Of a DNA stretch of 64,000 nt, positions 13,195-26,480 are shown in pieces. Each line of letters opens with the position of its first letter. Within the stretch, counting starts at the first letter, position 1. Position numbers and translations under genes: made by a program. This DNA comes from Dermanyssus gallinae (Eukaryota > Arthropoda > Arachnida > Mesostigmata > Dermanyssidae). Where the stretch lies: assembly GCA_003439945.1 (NCBI GenBank), contig QVRM01005417.1, positions 487,001-551,000 of the forward strand. Direction: 5' to 3'. The notes under the pieces were generated by a model that saw only the letters and a list, made by a program, of their open reading frames with translations, made no database searches and had not been told where the DNA came from.

Positions 13195-14290
13195 GCTCTA
13201 TGTCTGGGTTCTCCGCTATACCGTCGACCAGGATGATCTGATTGGACTGTAGCACGTCAATATTTGTATCGGGAACCTGAGTTCGGCGAACTTAAGTAAG
13301 ACTCGGGTTCTTGAGGATTCTTCTCCTCTCTTCTGGATCAAAAACTGTTCCTTCCGTGCCAGAGTTTGCTCGATATCTGCAAGGAGGGTTGTGCATGCAA
13401 TTAGTGTTGACCTCTCAGCCCGAAAGCCATGTTGCTTGTTTGACAATGTTTTTTTTATACTCGACGAACGACGTTAGACGGGCGGTTAAAAGGCTTGCAA
13501 ACAATTTGTAAGCGCAGCTTTTCTTGACGATGCCCCGCCAAGAAAATGATTGGATCCCTAGCCTTTTGGAATAGGTGCCGTAACGCACCGTCTCCACTTT
13601 GCGCGTAGTCGGCCGTTATGAATGCACCTAATGAAGAGCGCGGATCAGTGTGCAGTCACTGTAGGTGCCTATTGCAAATGCTCATTACAGATGCTACCTG
13701 GCGCGAGTGTTTTGTTTCTCGGGAGTTGACGCAGTGCCTCCGCCACTTCTTGGATGGTGAAGTATCCGTTCAGTTGGGTTCTCCATTGCAGATCCTTTTC
13801 TGACCAGACAGACATGAGAGTTGGCACTGTCCTTGACACTGTCCTTGACACTGTACCATGTGAGCTAAAGATTGATCTAGAGTGGCCACAGATTAATCAC
13901 TTTCAATTAGACATGCAGGTCCCTCCTGCGAATTGGTACGGAGCCACAAATATGAATTTCGTTTGGTCTTCTGGAGAAGTCGGGTCTCCAGTTTTTGCTC
14001 GGGTTGCCTCCTGGAATTCCGCAGTCGGTAAATGGTTCGTCGCTGCGAAGAGAGGTCTGATTTCCAGTTTTATGCATTTCAGCTCTCCTGCTTAGTAGTG
14101 TATGGTCTCCCTTGGCTAGTAGCCGAACAAATATAGTCATTTTACCCATTGCACCTTTAAATGTTGAAAAGCTAGGGTCTTCGCCACCCAGAAGCCAGGA
14201 GTGCATTACGTCCGTAAGCCGGTCGAGTCTTGCGTTCATATTTCTTACAATCGCCATGGGGTGAGCATGGTCTATTTTTCTCTCTCTACA
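13195..14290 (-). pseudogene. Decayed non-LTR retrotransposon (endonuclease to reverse transcriptase)
   Basis: This minus-strand LINE fragment is broken by several frameshifts. At its 5' side (about 14230-14268) HPMAIVRNMNARLDRL is a degenerate endonuclease motif (GDxNAR in live copies). Next, at 13669-13780, comes YFTIQEVAEALRQL, then NKTLAPGSICNEHLQ, the start of the RT domain. At 13390-13520 come KLFASLLTARLTSFVE and NKQHGFRAERSTLIACTTLL (RT block with the GFR-RST motif), then SNQIILVDGIAENPDI at the low end. The catalytic YxDD block is not present, so the fragment stops within RT. A separate copy of its endonuclease motif lies head to head at 14422-14470. The clade was not assigned. Confidence 0.85.
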
Positions 14291-14391
14291 ACTCTCTCTC
14301 TCTATCATATATTGGGTCTACAAAAAAGTTTTTCGTTTTTTTTTTAATGACTCTCTACGGACAAAACTGAAAAAACGTTATATACTTATAG

Positions 14392-14478
14392 AGAGAGTTA
14401 CGAAGTGCGCACAAAGAGTAGATCGTGCTCACCCCATAGCGATTGTGGGAGATTTGAACGCAAGACTCGGCAGATATA
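14392..14478 (+). mobile_element. Inverted short copy of the LINE endonuclease segment
   Basis: GCTCACCCCATAGCGATTGT and GGGAGATTTGAACGCAAGAC are an inverted counterpart of 14218-14300 on the other strand. Translated on the plus strand they give AHPIAIVGDLNARLGR, the better preserved GDLNAR motif. The similarity stops at the (TA)n run near 14474. About 90 bp separate the two arms, which could fold into a hairpin. Confidence 0.75.
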
Positions 14479-14857
14479 TATATATATACACGGTCGTGTC
14501 TGTACATGTGCCTGTATGATGTTGGCAGTAAATTTCGGTGAGGAAAATATAGTCTCAATGATCGCATCTCTTGCTAAGGAACATCCTGTGCGCTTGAAAA
14601 ATACGGGAAAGAATCATTTATTTAAGAAGGTTTAAAGAAAATTCGTGAATTCGTTATCGTAGTAGTCGTAGTAGTAGTGACCCGTGTAAGAAGTGTCTTG
14701 TTTTAGATAATTGTTTAGCCATAGGATAGAAATAGTATGTGTCTATAGTGACGCACGAGTCGCATATGCGCCGAGGAAGACATGTCTGATGAAATATGTT
14801 TTTGTATTTAAGCAATCTGTGCCTACGTAAAAACAGAAAAATGTTCATCTGCCCGCC

Positions 14858-14900
<43 letters not shown>

Positions 14901-15005
14901 TTATATGTACCAAATAATACATTTGTGATATAAGGACGTGTGCACGACGTGCTCGGGGCATAACTCAAGACGGGGACAACTCAAGACTCAGAAGGTCCAG
15001 GCTTG

Positions 15006-15055
<50 letters not shown>

Positions 15056-17549
15056 TTTATGTACACACACACTACCTTATAGATATTACCGCAGGAGGTT
15101 TCATTATTCTATTTTAAGCACAACAAAATATCTCAGTGCACATTGAGCCACACGCCCGGGTCATAGATGGCCGGAATTAGATGCGTTGCGTTTGGTTCGC
15201 TGTGTGAAATTGCTGTGCTGGGGCAAGCCGGCGCGCAGTGGTGTATGTGCTGCTTCACGTTGCACGTTCTAGTGACTGGCTACCGTTTTGGAGCGCGCGC
15301 ATGATGGCATTCAAAACGCTAGACTTGCACTACGCTTGGCCGATCGCTTTACGGCTGCAGCCAAAGGTTCCAGGTCCATGGTCGACGCTCTCGACCCTTA
15401 ACGACCCCTGCTCCGGGCTCGACCCCTATCGCCTAGGGCTTCCGCACTCAAGCGTGTGAATGGCGGCCTGCCGACGTAAGTCATCATTTGTGACGGTCCA
15501 ATGACACGGATCGGCACGCGTCGTTGTCGTCGTCGTCGTCATCTGAGGATACAACTGACTCTCGGCATCGTTGATTCATCGTTGTTCTGAACTCGTCGCC
15601 CGCGAGTCGTCCGTCAAACTTTCACCCCAGAATGGAGCGGTATCGTCGAAAAATCTCATTCCGCGTGTATCCTTTTCCTTGATCCCGTATTCTGTGTGCT
15701 AATCATCCTCCTTCTCCCCCGTTCGAATTCGCTACTTGATCACGTCGCCTCTCGTAGTCTTCATGATAGGTGCCTAAAGGGGGGGATTATTACTAATTGT
15801 AATGACCTTCTCCACCATTCCGACCGCACCGGCATCGCGTGGCGGCAGTCACTAATGTCGTCCACTAATTAATAATAACGAACGATCATGCAAATAATAC
15901 ATATATTAAGAATAATATAAATAAGGCGCGATGAAGAATATCTATGGCAATAACTTTCACCTGCTTTGTCTTGATTCGGGGCAACACTGCCCTTATCATC
16001 ATTGGCGCTATGAGTTGATAAAAACCTACTCAAAGCACCAAATGTTTAAGCCTCCCGATTGTAAACGGCAACATCCATATAAATAATAATAATAATAATA
16101 ATAATAACACTCCTCTGCGGCATGTGAGCACTTGTCAAACTTTCTCGTAGCTCAACTACCAGCTGCCTTCTCGCTGCTAAGTGATGTCTACTAATAGTGT
16201 GCGTTGGTAGCAGCAGGCCATGCGGCTCATTATCGCCACCATCACCGGCCAGATGGATCTATCTATTATAAACACTTACCATACATGCATGCATCCATCT
16301 ATACGCACAATGAATGTGGCAATCGTGCACACTCATTTCGGGCGGTGTCGGCTTTGGCGTTGACCTGCGTGTAGGGCCTGGAAAATGTCGACCAGTGCGC
16401 AAGCAGTGGGGTGATTGGGGCCTCAGTCTAGAGGAACTTCAGTCGGAAAGTCCCGTCGCTCCTCAGCCGTCATCCTCCGGTAGTAGTAAGTCCGCTTTCG
16501 CTGTGCATTGAGGGAGTAGAAAGACGGACGGTGGCTTGGCTTCTAGCAGCCCAACACAGCACCGGATCGGGTGTTTGTTCCCACGCTATTCTGCACTAAA
16601 TTGGGGTTTCCGCTAATGCTGCCGCTGCTTCCACCGCTGGTGCAAGGGACTAGATTAGGCGTCCTGCTTCTCCGAAACAAGATCAGTCTGGACGACGCCA
16701 TTTTGCTGCGGCCAGAGAATCTCGCAGCAGCAGCAGAGCAGAGCGTGTGGGTTGCGATGATAGGCGCCGCGCGGGGTGCCTGTGACGCAGTCGAAGAGAG
16801 ATTTGCCTTGTGACGCCGGGCCGAGCCAACCAAGCCGAGATGCCCGCACCGCACCCTTTCTCCAATCATAAAACGATCCCCCAGCTCAGCAAGGCGTCTT
16901 GCTGCCCTCCGCCGCCCCCCCCCCCCCCCGGTCGATTGTGCCGCCGCGACGACGCGATAAAGTCAGACTTAAACTTGCCTGACGACAGAGACAACGATTA
17001 GCGTTTGCAGATTATCGGACGCCGAGCCGAAGTGGCCTGCGATGACGACGACGACGACGACAACGACTGCAAACATGGCCACGACGGGCAAAGGGTATGC
17101 GCGCAGCCCACCGGCCAAGTTGAGAAAGGCTGCTGCTAGCACCACCACTACCACCACCAACTGCCTGCCACTGAAAGAGGGGCAGCGCAAGGTCATGCAT
17201 GCCCTCATGGCGTTTATGGACGTTCACAGCTCGACGTCGATCCAGAGGAGCTAATGCGTCCGAGGCGGGGGACACTGGTTTGCAGGCATGCGGGCGAGAG
17301 AGAGAGAGAGAGAGCAAACCAGTATCACCATCATCATCCGGTCGACGGACGGCCGAACCAGGGAAAGGCAAAGTGATCTTACTCTGTCCTACCCAATCGT
17401 GCTATATTCTGCCCTATCACAGATAGCAAACGAGGTCGTACTAACGAGCCGAGATCATTTTTAAAAGTTAAGCAAGGACATATCATGAGACGCCTCTTCT
17501 GCCCTTCTCGTCAGTCCTGAAAGTCTCTCTCACGCTCTCTCTCTCTCTC

Positions 17550-17602
<53 letters not shown>

Positions 17603-18617
17603 AGTGCACATTCGAGTAGGCCGCCTCCTCTGAGTCAAGCACGTCCACACGGGCGGACGAACATCAATGAGGACAGCAGTAGTGGTCGTTCGTCGCACGC
17701 CAAAGGCTAAAACCCGAGAGGGTAGGCAACTATTAAAATTGATTGTTGCTCTATCCTAACTTCTCTCTAGCTGAGGTCGTCGTCGTCGTCATTTGCGGAG
17801 TGAGAGCATAGCAAGCTCGGGCTAAAGGGATGGACTGCTGCTGCTGCGGCGGCGGCTACTTCGTCGATTACTGTGGTATCACTAGCAGCACGACCATGCC
17901 TGCCTGCTACTGTCTGGCCAACAGTTCAGCCAAACGAAAGATATAATAGCGCCACTGGCGCTGCTCTACGCCTATGTCCTTGACGTAAAATAGAAGAATG
18001 AACGCGAGCAAAGGAAAAGCATGAAAGCAATAGCAAAGAAGAATAGCTGATCGATTCAGTCAGGGGGGACATAGAGAGACAGCGGGGACACCGACAGGGA
18101 GAGAGAGAGAGAACGAGCGAGAGAGAAATAGAATGCACTCTAAACGTAGGAAAAGGGGAATGGAAGGGGCAATACTAGTGTGGAAGGGCGGACGCGCAGT
18201 AAGAGGACGCGGCGACCAATGCAAGGTAGAATAAAGGCTCGTCGAAACGAGTGTGTGTACATGGATCGCAAGGGACATTCTCCTCGAAAGGAGAAACAGA
18301 AAAGCACGCTTGAGTGAACGGCGGTCACACAATGATAGTCGTGATGATGATGTTGTTGTTGTTGTTGGTGGTGGTGGTGGCGGTGGTGGTGGTGGTGGTG
18401 ATGATATATCCACTATACTGCTCGTGCACTAAGTATGTAAGTAAGTGTGTAGGCGGATAGGCACGACATGAGCGTTCAACAACGCAAGACAATGACGAAG
18501 GAACAGTGCCTAATGACACAGCGACGCACACGACGACGCGACACAAGGCAGGGCACGCGTGTGCGCGGGACAGATAAAGCCTACGGCGGTGTAAAGAACA
18601 TGCGTGCATAAACAGAG

Positions 18618-18665
<48 letters not shown>

Positions 18666-20419
18666 ATATATAGCGGCATGCATAAGCTGTCGCTGTATTT
18701 CAGGATTATTATTATTCTTATAATTACGTCTTTCTTACCTTGCATGACTAGCGGTCAGCCATCAAAGCATCAAAAGTGTGTGTTAGTACATGTTTTTTTT
18801 GTCACATCAGCAAACTAATAATTACGGTCTCACGCAGTGCACGTATGACTATTTAGATCATCTGTTCTAAAGCCAAATCTAGAAGAAAGAAAACACCACA
18901 TTTTCTAGTGACTGGGCACACACATACCACACTAGCGTCATGCACGTACACATCTGAGTAAACATAGTGTAAGCAAAATATATACAAATATCAATACGAC
19001 ATGAAACCGCTTAGATAGTATCGTGTATAGGACAACCTATGTAAGGGCGGCCGCGGTGGGTTATGGGCGCCATGGGCTAACGTGACACTTAATCCAAACC
19101 TGCTATAGGCATTTGTAGAAGACAGCTGATTTCAGTACCATTGTAGGCTCTGCTAAGGCTTTCTATTTAGCGTCTTCAGCGCTACTTCGTTAATTCAGAT
19201 CGTTACTGCATCAACTGGTCTTAACTTCGTATATCCGATGTATATCAATAGTGTCCCCAAGTACGAAGAAGGCAATGACGCAAGACATAGGCCAGACATG
19301 TTATCAGAACAGCACACAAGAATTATTCATTCTGTGGAATTATTCTCCAGTGACACTGTCTACGGTGCGAGCGTAAGTTAAAGAAACGTGTATATGCGTC
19401 TTATGTTGCATTGGGTTACCAGGCTACCAAGCAAGGCGGCCTCAGTGTATCCCCTGTTTACGGCGTTAGCACAATATTACAGGGCAACCGCATACAAGCT
19501 AATTTAGAGACTTCAGCGTTTAATGCGTGGGCTTCCAGTTGGACTTACGAAAATACCAGAGCCATGCATACTTCCATCATTGGACATTAAGCAACTACCC
19601 CATCTGATCGATTAGCCGCTCGTCGTCTTAATACTACTATTAGTATTGTATCTTAACCAAACTAGCAGTATCGTATACTTACCCAAAAACTATAAGTATC
19701 GTATGTTAACCAAACTTGCAGCAGTAGTAATAGTAGTAGAATAAATAAAAGTAGTAGTGGTGTGAGTAATAGAAATACAGATTATCAGTTAGCCATAATA
19801 CTGCAAATGGGCAACCCCTCCTGGCTGTAGCGCTAACCTAGCTTTACCACTCCACCGGCTGGTAGAGTCCAGGAAAGAGAAAATCACAATGAAATATATG
19901 TCTAATTAGCGTCAGGTTGAAACGATGACCTCACAGCAGAGGTGCGCGGCTGCGGTATTAGGCAGACCCGTACTAGCTCCCGCCCCCGTCTCCGAGCAAA
20001 TCTCCGCTTCCCTTTTCCGCCTGGGCTTTTTTCGTCACACGTGCTGCACGTGCCAGCATTACATACATACTGCAGGTAATCCCACCAAGCATAAACAGGT
20101 CTTATGACTCCAAAGTTACTAGACACGGAGAAGATACGGAGTTATTATCGAGAATTCTTGGATGCCCGCAAACGAATCTCATTGCGTTTTCTAGCTAAGA
20201 CAGCGGTCTAGGAAAGCGGTTTAGACTCGCCGCTATAGACCGCTGGCAGATTATAAGGCGGCGTTAAGCTGCTAACTCAGGCTGTTAGCGGGAGCCTAGC
20301 GGCCTAATTTTATCACATCCCAGATTCAAATCTGGGCCCAGTCTTGTAACTATGATTTTGTATTTGAGGCTTGAGACAAAAGCGGCAGTTATAAATGAAA
20401 TGGCAGAATTATGCAAATT
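14479..20419. other. No gene recognised; many microsatellites
   Basis: (TA)n tracts lie at 14861-14896, 15009-15044, 17559-17605 and 18620-18662. Other simple sequence: AAT repeats 16081-16105, C15 at 16915, ACG repeats 17041-17062, GA/CT tracts 17297-17312 and 17527-17551, GTT/GGT 18348-18400. From 18700 to 20400 the DNA is unique-looking and A/T-rich, without recognisable genes. Confidence 0.6.
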
Positions 20420-21252
20420 ATTTAAGCTTTATTACGATTAGACACCGAGGTGGATTCTAACGCCTACCAGATCGAAGTCACTAATCCGTCCTGCTGGACG
20501 GCCTGCCCAACGATAACATGCGGTCGGTGGCGGCGAGGGTCGGCGAGGTCCATGACCTTCCTTAAAACCGCACAGTCCACTAAGAAAACAGAAGTCACTT
20601 CAGACCGCTCTTCCTTGGCTCGGCAAGGTATGCGGAATATTGTAGCAGGCACTACCTCAATAACCATAAGCAAGGTTGCGGACATTGCCAGATACATACC
20701 AGCGGACCCCTTAATAAGGGGACTAGCGGAATGTAAACGGCGATGTGCGCAAAATTCTGGACCAAGAGCGGGTACAGCTGGGGTGGGAGTTAGACGTTAT
20801 GTCTTTTGTGTACCTCTGAGGCAGTAGTATGCAACGTACGCTGCCACAGGTACTGCTGCAGTTACAGTTTAGCTGAAGAACTTAAAAAATCGAATTGTCG
20901 TGGTTAGCCCCCGTGTAACATGGCGGTGACCTGGGCATCGTGGTGTACCCATCGTTTTTCAGCGGTACCAGGTTGGCCGCCGGCAGTGGATGTCGCTAGG
21001 ATAGAGGCTGGCCTTAGCTTTGTAGCAGGGGCACGGGCGGTGGCCGGATGTTGGACCAAGGGCTCCGGCGTATACCACAACACCGAGTACAAAAGGCTGC
21101 GCAGAGTATTGTACAGAAGCAACGAGCGCTCCTCAAGGACATTTCTCGAAAATCTGGGGCCGCAAACAACCGCCGCATTATACGAGCTCCTTACGCCTCT
21201 GGGGAACAAGCTAGCCATAAGCAGATCCCCCCTTATTAATATTGAGAAATAA
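20420..21252. other. Open frames on both strands; unrecognised
   Basis: Frames of 125 (20450-20827) and 110 (20920-21252) codons on plus and 104 (20904-21218) on minus are present. Motifs such as VADIARYIPADPLIRGLAEC do not match anything I recognise. Just upstream, CCCAGATTCAAATCTGGG (20322-20339) is palindromic and resembles a tRNA T-arm. The stretch may be a decayed repeat. Confidence 0.25.
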
Positions 21253-22250
21253 ACACATGATTATGTTACTGATCTCAAAAAAAAATAAGTCTAATCTTAG
21301 TAATAGTAGCAACAGAAATACGACCACGGACAGTGCCGTTGTCTGAAAAAAAACTCCAAGAGTCTGTCGTCAGTGGGTCTTGTATGATTGCCGTTTTCCC
21401 GATCGTTGTCGTCAACATCCTCGTCATTGGTGTCGCCGGTCCCGCTACTATCTCTACGAAAAGTATGCTACGTACACCACCCCCACCACTACCGGATAGA
21501 AGAACTGCGCTCTCTGCCCCTGCTGAAGTTGCCTACTCAATGTAAGAGGTCGCGCACCATCGTCGCCGACCAACAGCACAGAAAGGCGCTGGCGGCAGCG
21601 GGTGCCAAAAAACTACACGAAAAAAACGACTCTATCTTAACGAAAATATCTTCAGGATAGAGTCGGGCACGACAAAAAAGAAAGCCAACGGAGAGATCAC
21701 CAACGTAGAGCGAGTGTGAACGAAGGAGGAAAACCCTAGTGGCAGGTGGTGAACGAACTGGCAACACAGGATCAAGACGAGACTGCCACAGAGACGCCAA
21801 ATCGTGGCTAGCGTTCTGTCTATTCGTTGGGGCGGCGATGTGGGCGAACAATCGTGCCGCAACCGACGCGACAGAGTTAGGGGTGGCGGCGGCGGCTACA
21901 GCAGACCAGTCGTCTACACCGTACGCTAAATCAGCCAAAGAACTCCGGGCAGCCGGGCAGCGTTAAGCGCTTCTATGGCGGCTGCTACTCTCACTTGTAC
22001 CCCCACGAGTCGTAGTACCGCTACCCTCACTACCCCACCACTAAAGTAACAATGTCAGCGACAAGGACTGTCTCAACAACCGTCACAAAGTTGAACGCTG
22101 AGCCCCCCAACAAGGGTGCTGCTCAGTGAAGTTTCGTCAGCCACGGCCATCGGGCAGATCGCCAATGGCCACTGACTGCCACATTTTGACCGGCCATCTT
22201 CCCTTAACGCCCGCGCGATGCGCTAGACGACAGCGCGGTGACAAGAGCTA
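21253..22250. other. No gene recognised
   Basis: This is moderately GC-rich sequence with compositional frames on both strands (for example 133 codons minus at 21537-21938). It leads into the minisatellite at 22251. Confidence 0.55.
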
Positions 22251-23028
22251 CGACGACAACAGAAGTAACACAAGGAATACGAGAAACAACAACAGAGGCA
22301 ACAACATAAATAAGAGAAACAACAACAGCAGCAACAGCAACAAAAACATCAACAGGAATAAAGGAAACAACAACAGCAACAACAAAAGCAACACCAGGAA
22401 TAAGAGAAACAACAGCAGAGGCAACGACATAAATAAGAGAAACAACAACAGCAACATCAAAAGCAACACCAGGAGTAAGAGAAACAACAACAGCAACAAC
22501 AAAAGCAACACCAGGAGTAAGAGAAACAACAACAGCAACAACAAAAACATCAACAGCAATAACAAAAGCAACACCAGAAATAAGAGAAACAAGACCAGAG
22601 GCAACAGCATAAATATGAGAGACAACAACAGCAACAACAAAAGCAACACCAGGAATAAGAGAAACAACAACAGCAGCAACAACAAAAACAACACCAGGAA
22701 TAAGAGAAACAACAGCAGAGGCAACAACATAAATAAGAGAAACAACAACAGCAACAACAAAAACATCAGAAGCAACAACAAAAGCGACACCAGGAATAAG
22801 AGAAACAACAACATCAACAGCAACAACAAAAGCAACACCAGGAATAAGAGAAACAACAGCAGAGGCAACAGCATTAATAAGAGAGACAACAACAGCAACA
22901 ACAAAAGCAACACCAGAAATAAGAGAAACAACAGCAGAAACAACAACATAAATAAGAGAAACAACAACAAAACCATCAACAACAACAACAAAAACATCAA
23001 CAGCAACAACAAAAGCAACAACGGCCAC
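22251..23028. repeat. 42-bp-period A-rich minisatellite with no T-rich interruption
   Basis: About 780 bases consist of diverged repeats of a 42-base unit, AACAACAAAAGCAACACCAGG followed by ARTAAGAGAAACAACAACAGC. The plus strand is nearly free of T. The unit is a multiple of three, so a frame of 362 codons (22126-23214) and two minus-strand frames of 257 and 277 codons stay open by chance. The plus frame would encode Asn/Lys/Arg/Ser repeats, the minus frames Leu/Val-rich repeats. There is no conserved domain, and I consider it non-coding. Sub-blocks such as AGAGGCAACARCATAAATA recur and suggest higher-order duplication. Confidence 0.85.
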
Positions 23029-24125
23029 GACTATCATACGGCTCTAGAACGTTCAGCCAGGGCGACAGCCCGGCAGCACGACTCTTCGCGCCCTTTTTAC
23101 TCTAGGGCAGCTGCTGCTGCTTTTTGTACTGTGCCGCCTGCTACAACTGTTGACGCCCCCCCGTCGGCTCCGACTGGTGACACAAAGGGAACCAACCACA
23201 ACCCCGCTTGCTGAGCACCAGCTACCACCAGCCACAACAACGGCAAAAGATAAAGAAGGAAGACACGAGAGAGCGAGATGATACGAGAGGCAGTGCGCGG
23301 ACAAACCGACGTTTGTGTCTGTTTGAGAACGTTGATGATATCTCATGAACTGTTGGCGCGGCCAAGATTTGCCCCAGCACTACCACAGTGAGCCAGTGAG
23401 CCAGCCAGCCAGCCATCCAACCAGCCAGCCGCCTCACCAATTGCCTTCGCAGAGGCATCTTTTCTCCTCTGGGCCGCCCTATTCCTCCCTTCCCTTCCGT
23501 TCTCTACACTTTTCTCATCTGGTCTTCTCTCCTTTTTCGTCGTCGGTTTTCGTTGGCGTTGGTCGTCTGCCCTGCTGCTGCTGTCGCCGAAAGAGCATTA
23601 TGGTCTTCTCGGGACGATTCAGCCGTAGCGGCGCAACACGTCATTGTTTTCTAATGCCACCTACCAATTCTCCTTTCTCAGGCCAACGGCAACGACGAAG
23701 TCTCTAGCCTGGTGACTTCATAGCGACACCCCGATCCGTTCTGTCTGTCTGTGCGTCTGTCTGTCTTGCTCTTCGCTCCGTGAATGAACAGTGAGCGAGC
23801 GCTACACACAGAGAAGCCAAGCCAAGTCGAGGTTGGTTGGCTGCCCCGGCTGAGGGCGGCTGGGAAAACTGCGCAAGGCGGAACAAAAATAGGGTTAGTG
23901 GTAATACCAGTAGCTGCAGCCGCAGCAGCAGCAACAGTAGCTGTAGTAGTCATCCCAGACAAGATAGGCAGCGGCCTTTGGAGAAAATGACGACAGCCAT
24001 CTTTTCTGGCTTCACTCTCTTTGAAGAACAACGTCGTGCGGATCGCCTGATGGAACACGCTCCCCACGTCTCTAGACCTAGTATAGATTTCAGGTCGTTC
24101 AAACTTTAAGAAAACCACACATCTT
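23029..24125. other. No gene recognised; short tandem repeats
   Basis: Contents: CAGC repeats at 23395-23440, CTGT repeats at 23735-23768 and GCA/GTA repeats at 23905-23945. Frames up to 146 codons (23678-24118, minus) show no motifs. Confidence 0.55.
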
Positions 24126-24320
<195 letters not shown>

Positions 24321-24552
24321 GTTTACTTCGCGTCAACTTTAAATAGATTGAACATCATTTCTTCTCAATATATCAGTTAACCTGAAGGCTGGAAAGGAAG
24401 AAGTCGCTGTGCGAACCAACTAGTTTTGATAAGTAATATTTTTGATTACATCATTATTTTCGATATTGTTAGAATTTTATTACATTATACGTATTCATTA
24501 AGTCTCGAGAACGGCACTCGTTTTCGTTATTCTTAAAGGTATATCGAATATG

Positions 24553-26480
24553 TTACATATATGCAAATCCAGAAAATATCACCGAACCTCTGGCACTGGC
24601 AACCTGGCACTGGTCGACATGTCTCATGATGATATTTGGTGTAAATAGGCCTGCAAAATACATAGCGGTACTCAGCACAGGGGTTATGGAAGCTATCGCA
24701 CAGTTTGCGGTAGACCCCATGGAGGCGAGTGAGTATGCCGCCTGATAGCCTACAAATAGAGCGTACATACCGCCTCTATATGCTCATTCCGGAGGAGGTC
24801 CGGTCAGGAGGGCTTCGTATCGTTTAACCTCTCAATCGCACTTTGAACTTCGATAGGAAAGAATAAAACACCTCGGTTATAAGATAACATATGCCCGCAT
24901 TCATCCGTTAATTCACAAGATACAGGCATAACCCTGAGAGTGATATCTGTCGTTGCAAATACGTTGATCAAGTAAATGCGCAGATGGTCCAAAACTACTG
25001 GATAACTAGGAAATGTAAAGTTATTTCTAAGGGAGCAGTGACCGTCAAGACTAGCCAAGCTTAAAACCATGTGACACACAGTGTTCACTTTCCTTGGCCA
25101 ACGAGATTTTCCTCAAGTCTATTAGCTGTCGGTACAAACAACGTTTTTTTTCAGTAAAAATCCCTCATCTCACAAATAGGGCTTAAATAACATAAGTTCC
25201 TTTACGATAGCAAACTACTCCAGTGATCGACTTCCCTTCTTTGTCCGCCTATATGTAGACGAACGCATCGCTAGTGCCAACATGTCAGAGATCAGACTTG
25301 GTGGATGCTACGCGCAAAGGTCCTTGCGTAACTTATTTACGTCGATGCATAACTCATTTACGTGCATTTACCGAGCCTCTGGCGCGTTGGCACCCTGTTT
25401 CACCCTGTTTTTGCTGTAACTGTTAAATAAACTGGTATATGCTTTTTGCAATTCAGTAATTGCAAGGCCAATTACTTGTACACAATCTTATACGTCCTTT
25501 TCAGGACCGGACTAAGCAAATCTATAGATGATATACTTATATATAAATCAAATATAAAACGCACACACCAATGTAAACCCAATATTAGTGAAAACACAGA
25601 ATATTCTCTACACTATGGGATCTTGTGTGGCAGGTCGGTCGCACGGGATATTCACGAACTTCCGTGACGAGCCCCAGGCCAATTCTCTCTTGACTCTGAC
25701 TCCCGCAGCTAGACTCTGGAGGACCCACCTCTCTATGGAGGTCTACCGCCATCAAAGTAGCGCGCTGGCGGCAACGGAGTAGTACATACCCATAACCCAT
25801 ACTTCTTAAAAACTTGCCGAACATCAATTGTCCGGACTAAAGCAGCAGTTTAAAGACCACAGTTCAAGTCTCCGGCCAGAAAAGCTGGTTGGAATAATGA
25901 TACATCCGTTGGGATAATAATCGCAACGGCGAGGCCAATCTTCTCTAAGATCTCCGCCAGGGAGTCGCCGGCTACCACTACTGTGCATCCTAATAAAAGG
26001 TTATTCGAAGTGCTGATGACGATGGTTTTGTCATTCCCCAGTAGAATCCTCGTGTGCTTGAGGCATGGACCGATCAGCAAAAAGGCTTCCCCTATTGACC
26101 GGCCGTGCGAGGGTCTTAAAGCTGGGCAGTGGTGCGAATAGTATCCATTAACGCCAAAACGCTTAGTAGTGAACATTTCTGTTAAAGCGTTGCATTGACA
26201 TGCGAGATTGCTGTTTGAAGCGACCGGAAGTTGTCCGTATGTCCCCACAATTCCACTGGCACACCCCTAACTAGGCTGTCGGCTTCTGGAACGATTTGAC
26301 CTGTAGTTGCGGTGGGACTGGTCATAACGTCGCGCTGTGTTGTTCTGGGTGTTTCTCCCCTATAGCTTCTCCGAACGACTTGGATAGGCGGATTAAGTCT
26401 GGTAAGAACGGAGCCGGCTGTTGAGGTGACATTCTGCTCGACTTTGGTGTTGCCTTTTATAATGATGATCTTCCCCAAAG
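24553..26480 (-). pseudogene. Decayed non-LTR retrotransposon (AP-type endonuclease and start of RT)
   Basis: This is a minus-strand remnant in several frames. At 25850-26248 the peptide contains GVNGYYSHHCPALRPSHGRS, then GNDKTIVISTSNN and finally PAFLAGDLNCGL, the sequence of blocks of an apurinic-like endonuclease of LINEs (SH-P-GR then GDxN). It continues after a stop as TIDVRQVFKKYGLWVCTTPL (25750-25830). At 24780-24860 EVQSAIERLNDTKPS, a stop, then PDLLRNEHI is the beginning of the RT domain (K-xGPDxxxNEH). The remaining RT is not recognisable beyond 24553. The NEH motif suggests kinship with the LINE at 13195. Upstream sequence to 27166 has an open minus frame but no recognisable ORF1 motif. 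Confidence 0.75.

Noticed and set aside
14308..14340. Mariner terminal inverted repeat (TTGGGTCTACAAAAAAGTTT)
   Set aside because: Resemblance only; no partner repeat and no TA-bounded unit was found.
20270..20345. tRNA-like segment ending CCCAGATTCAAATCTGGG
   Set aside because: The T-arm-like palindrome is present, but no convincing A box, anticodon arm or acceptor stem was found.
22204..23037. 277- and 257-codon minus frames rich in Leu and Val, looking like membrane proteins
   Set aside because: They are complements of the same repeat. The apparent hydrophobicity comes from GTT and CTT codons.
22126..23214. 362-codon plus-strand open frame
   Set aside because: It is carried by a 42-bp tandem repeat almost free of T; both minus frames are open too, and the peptide has no domain.
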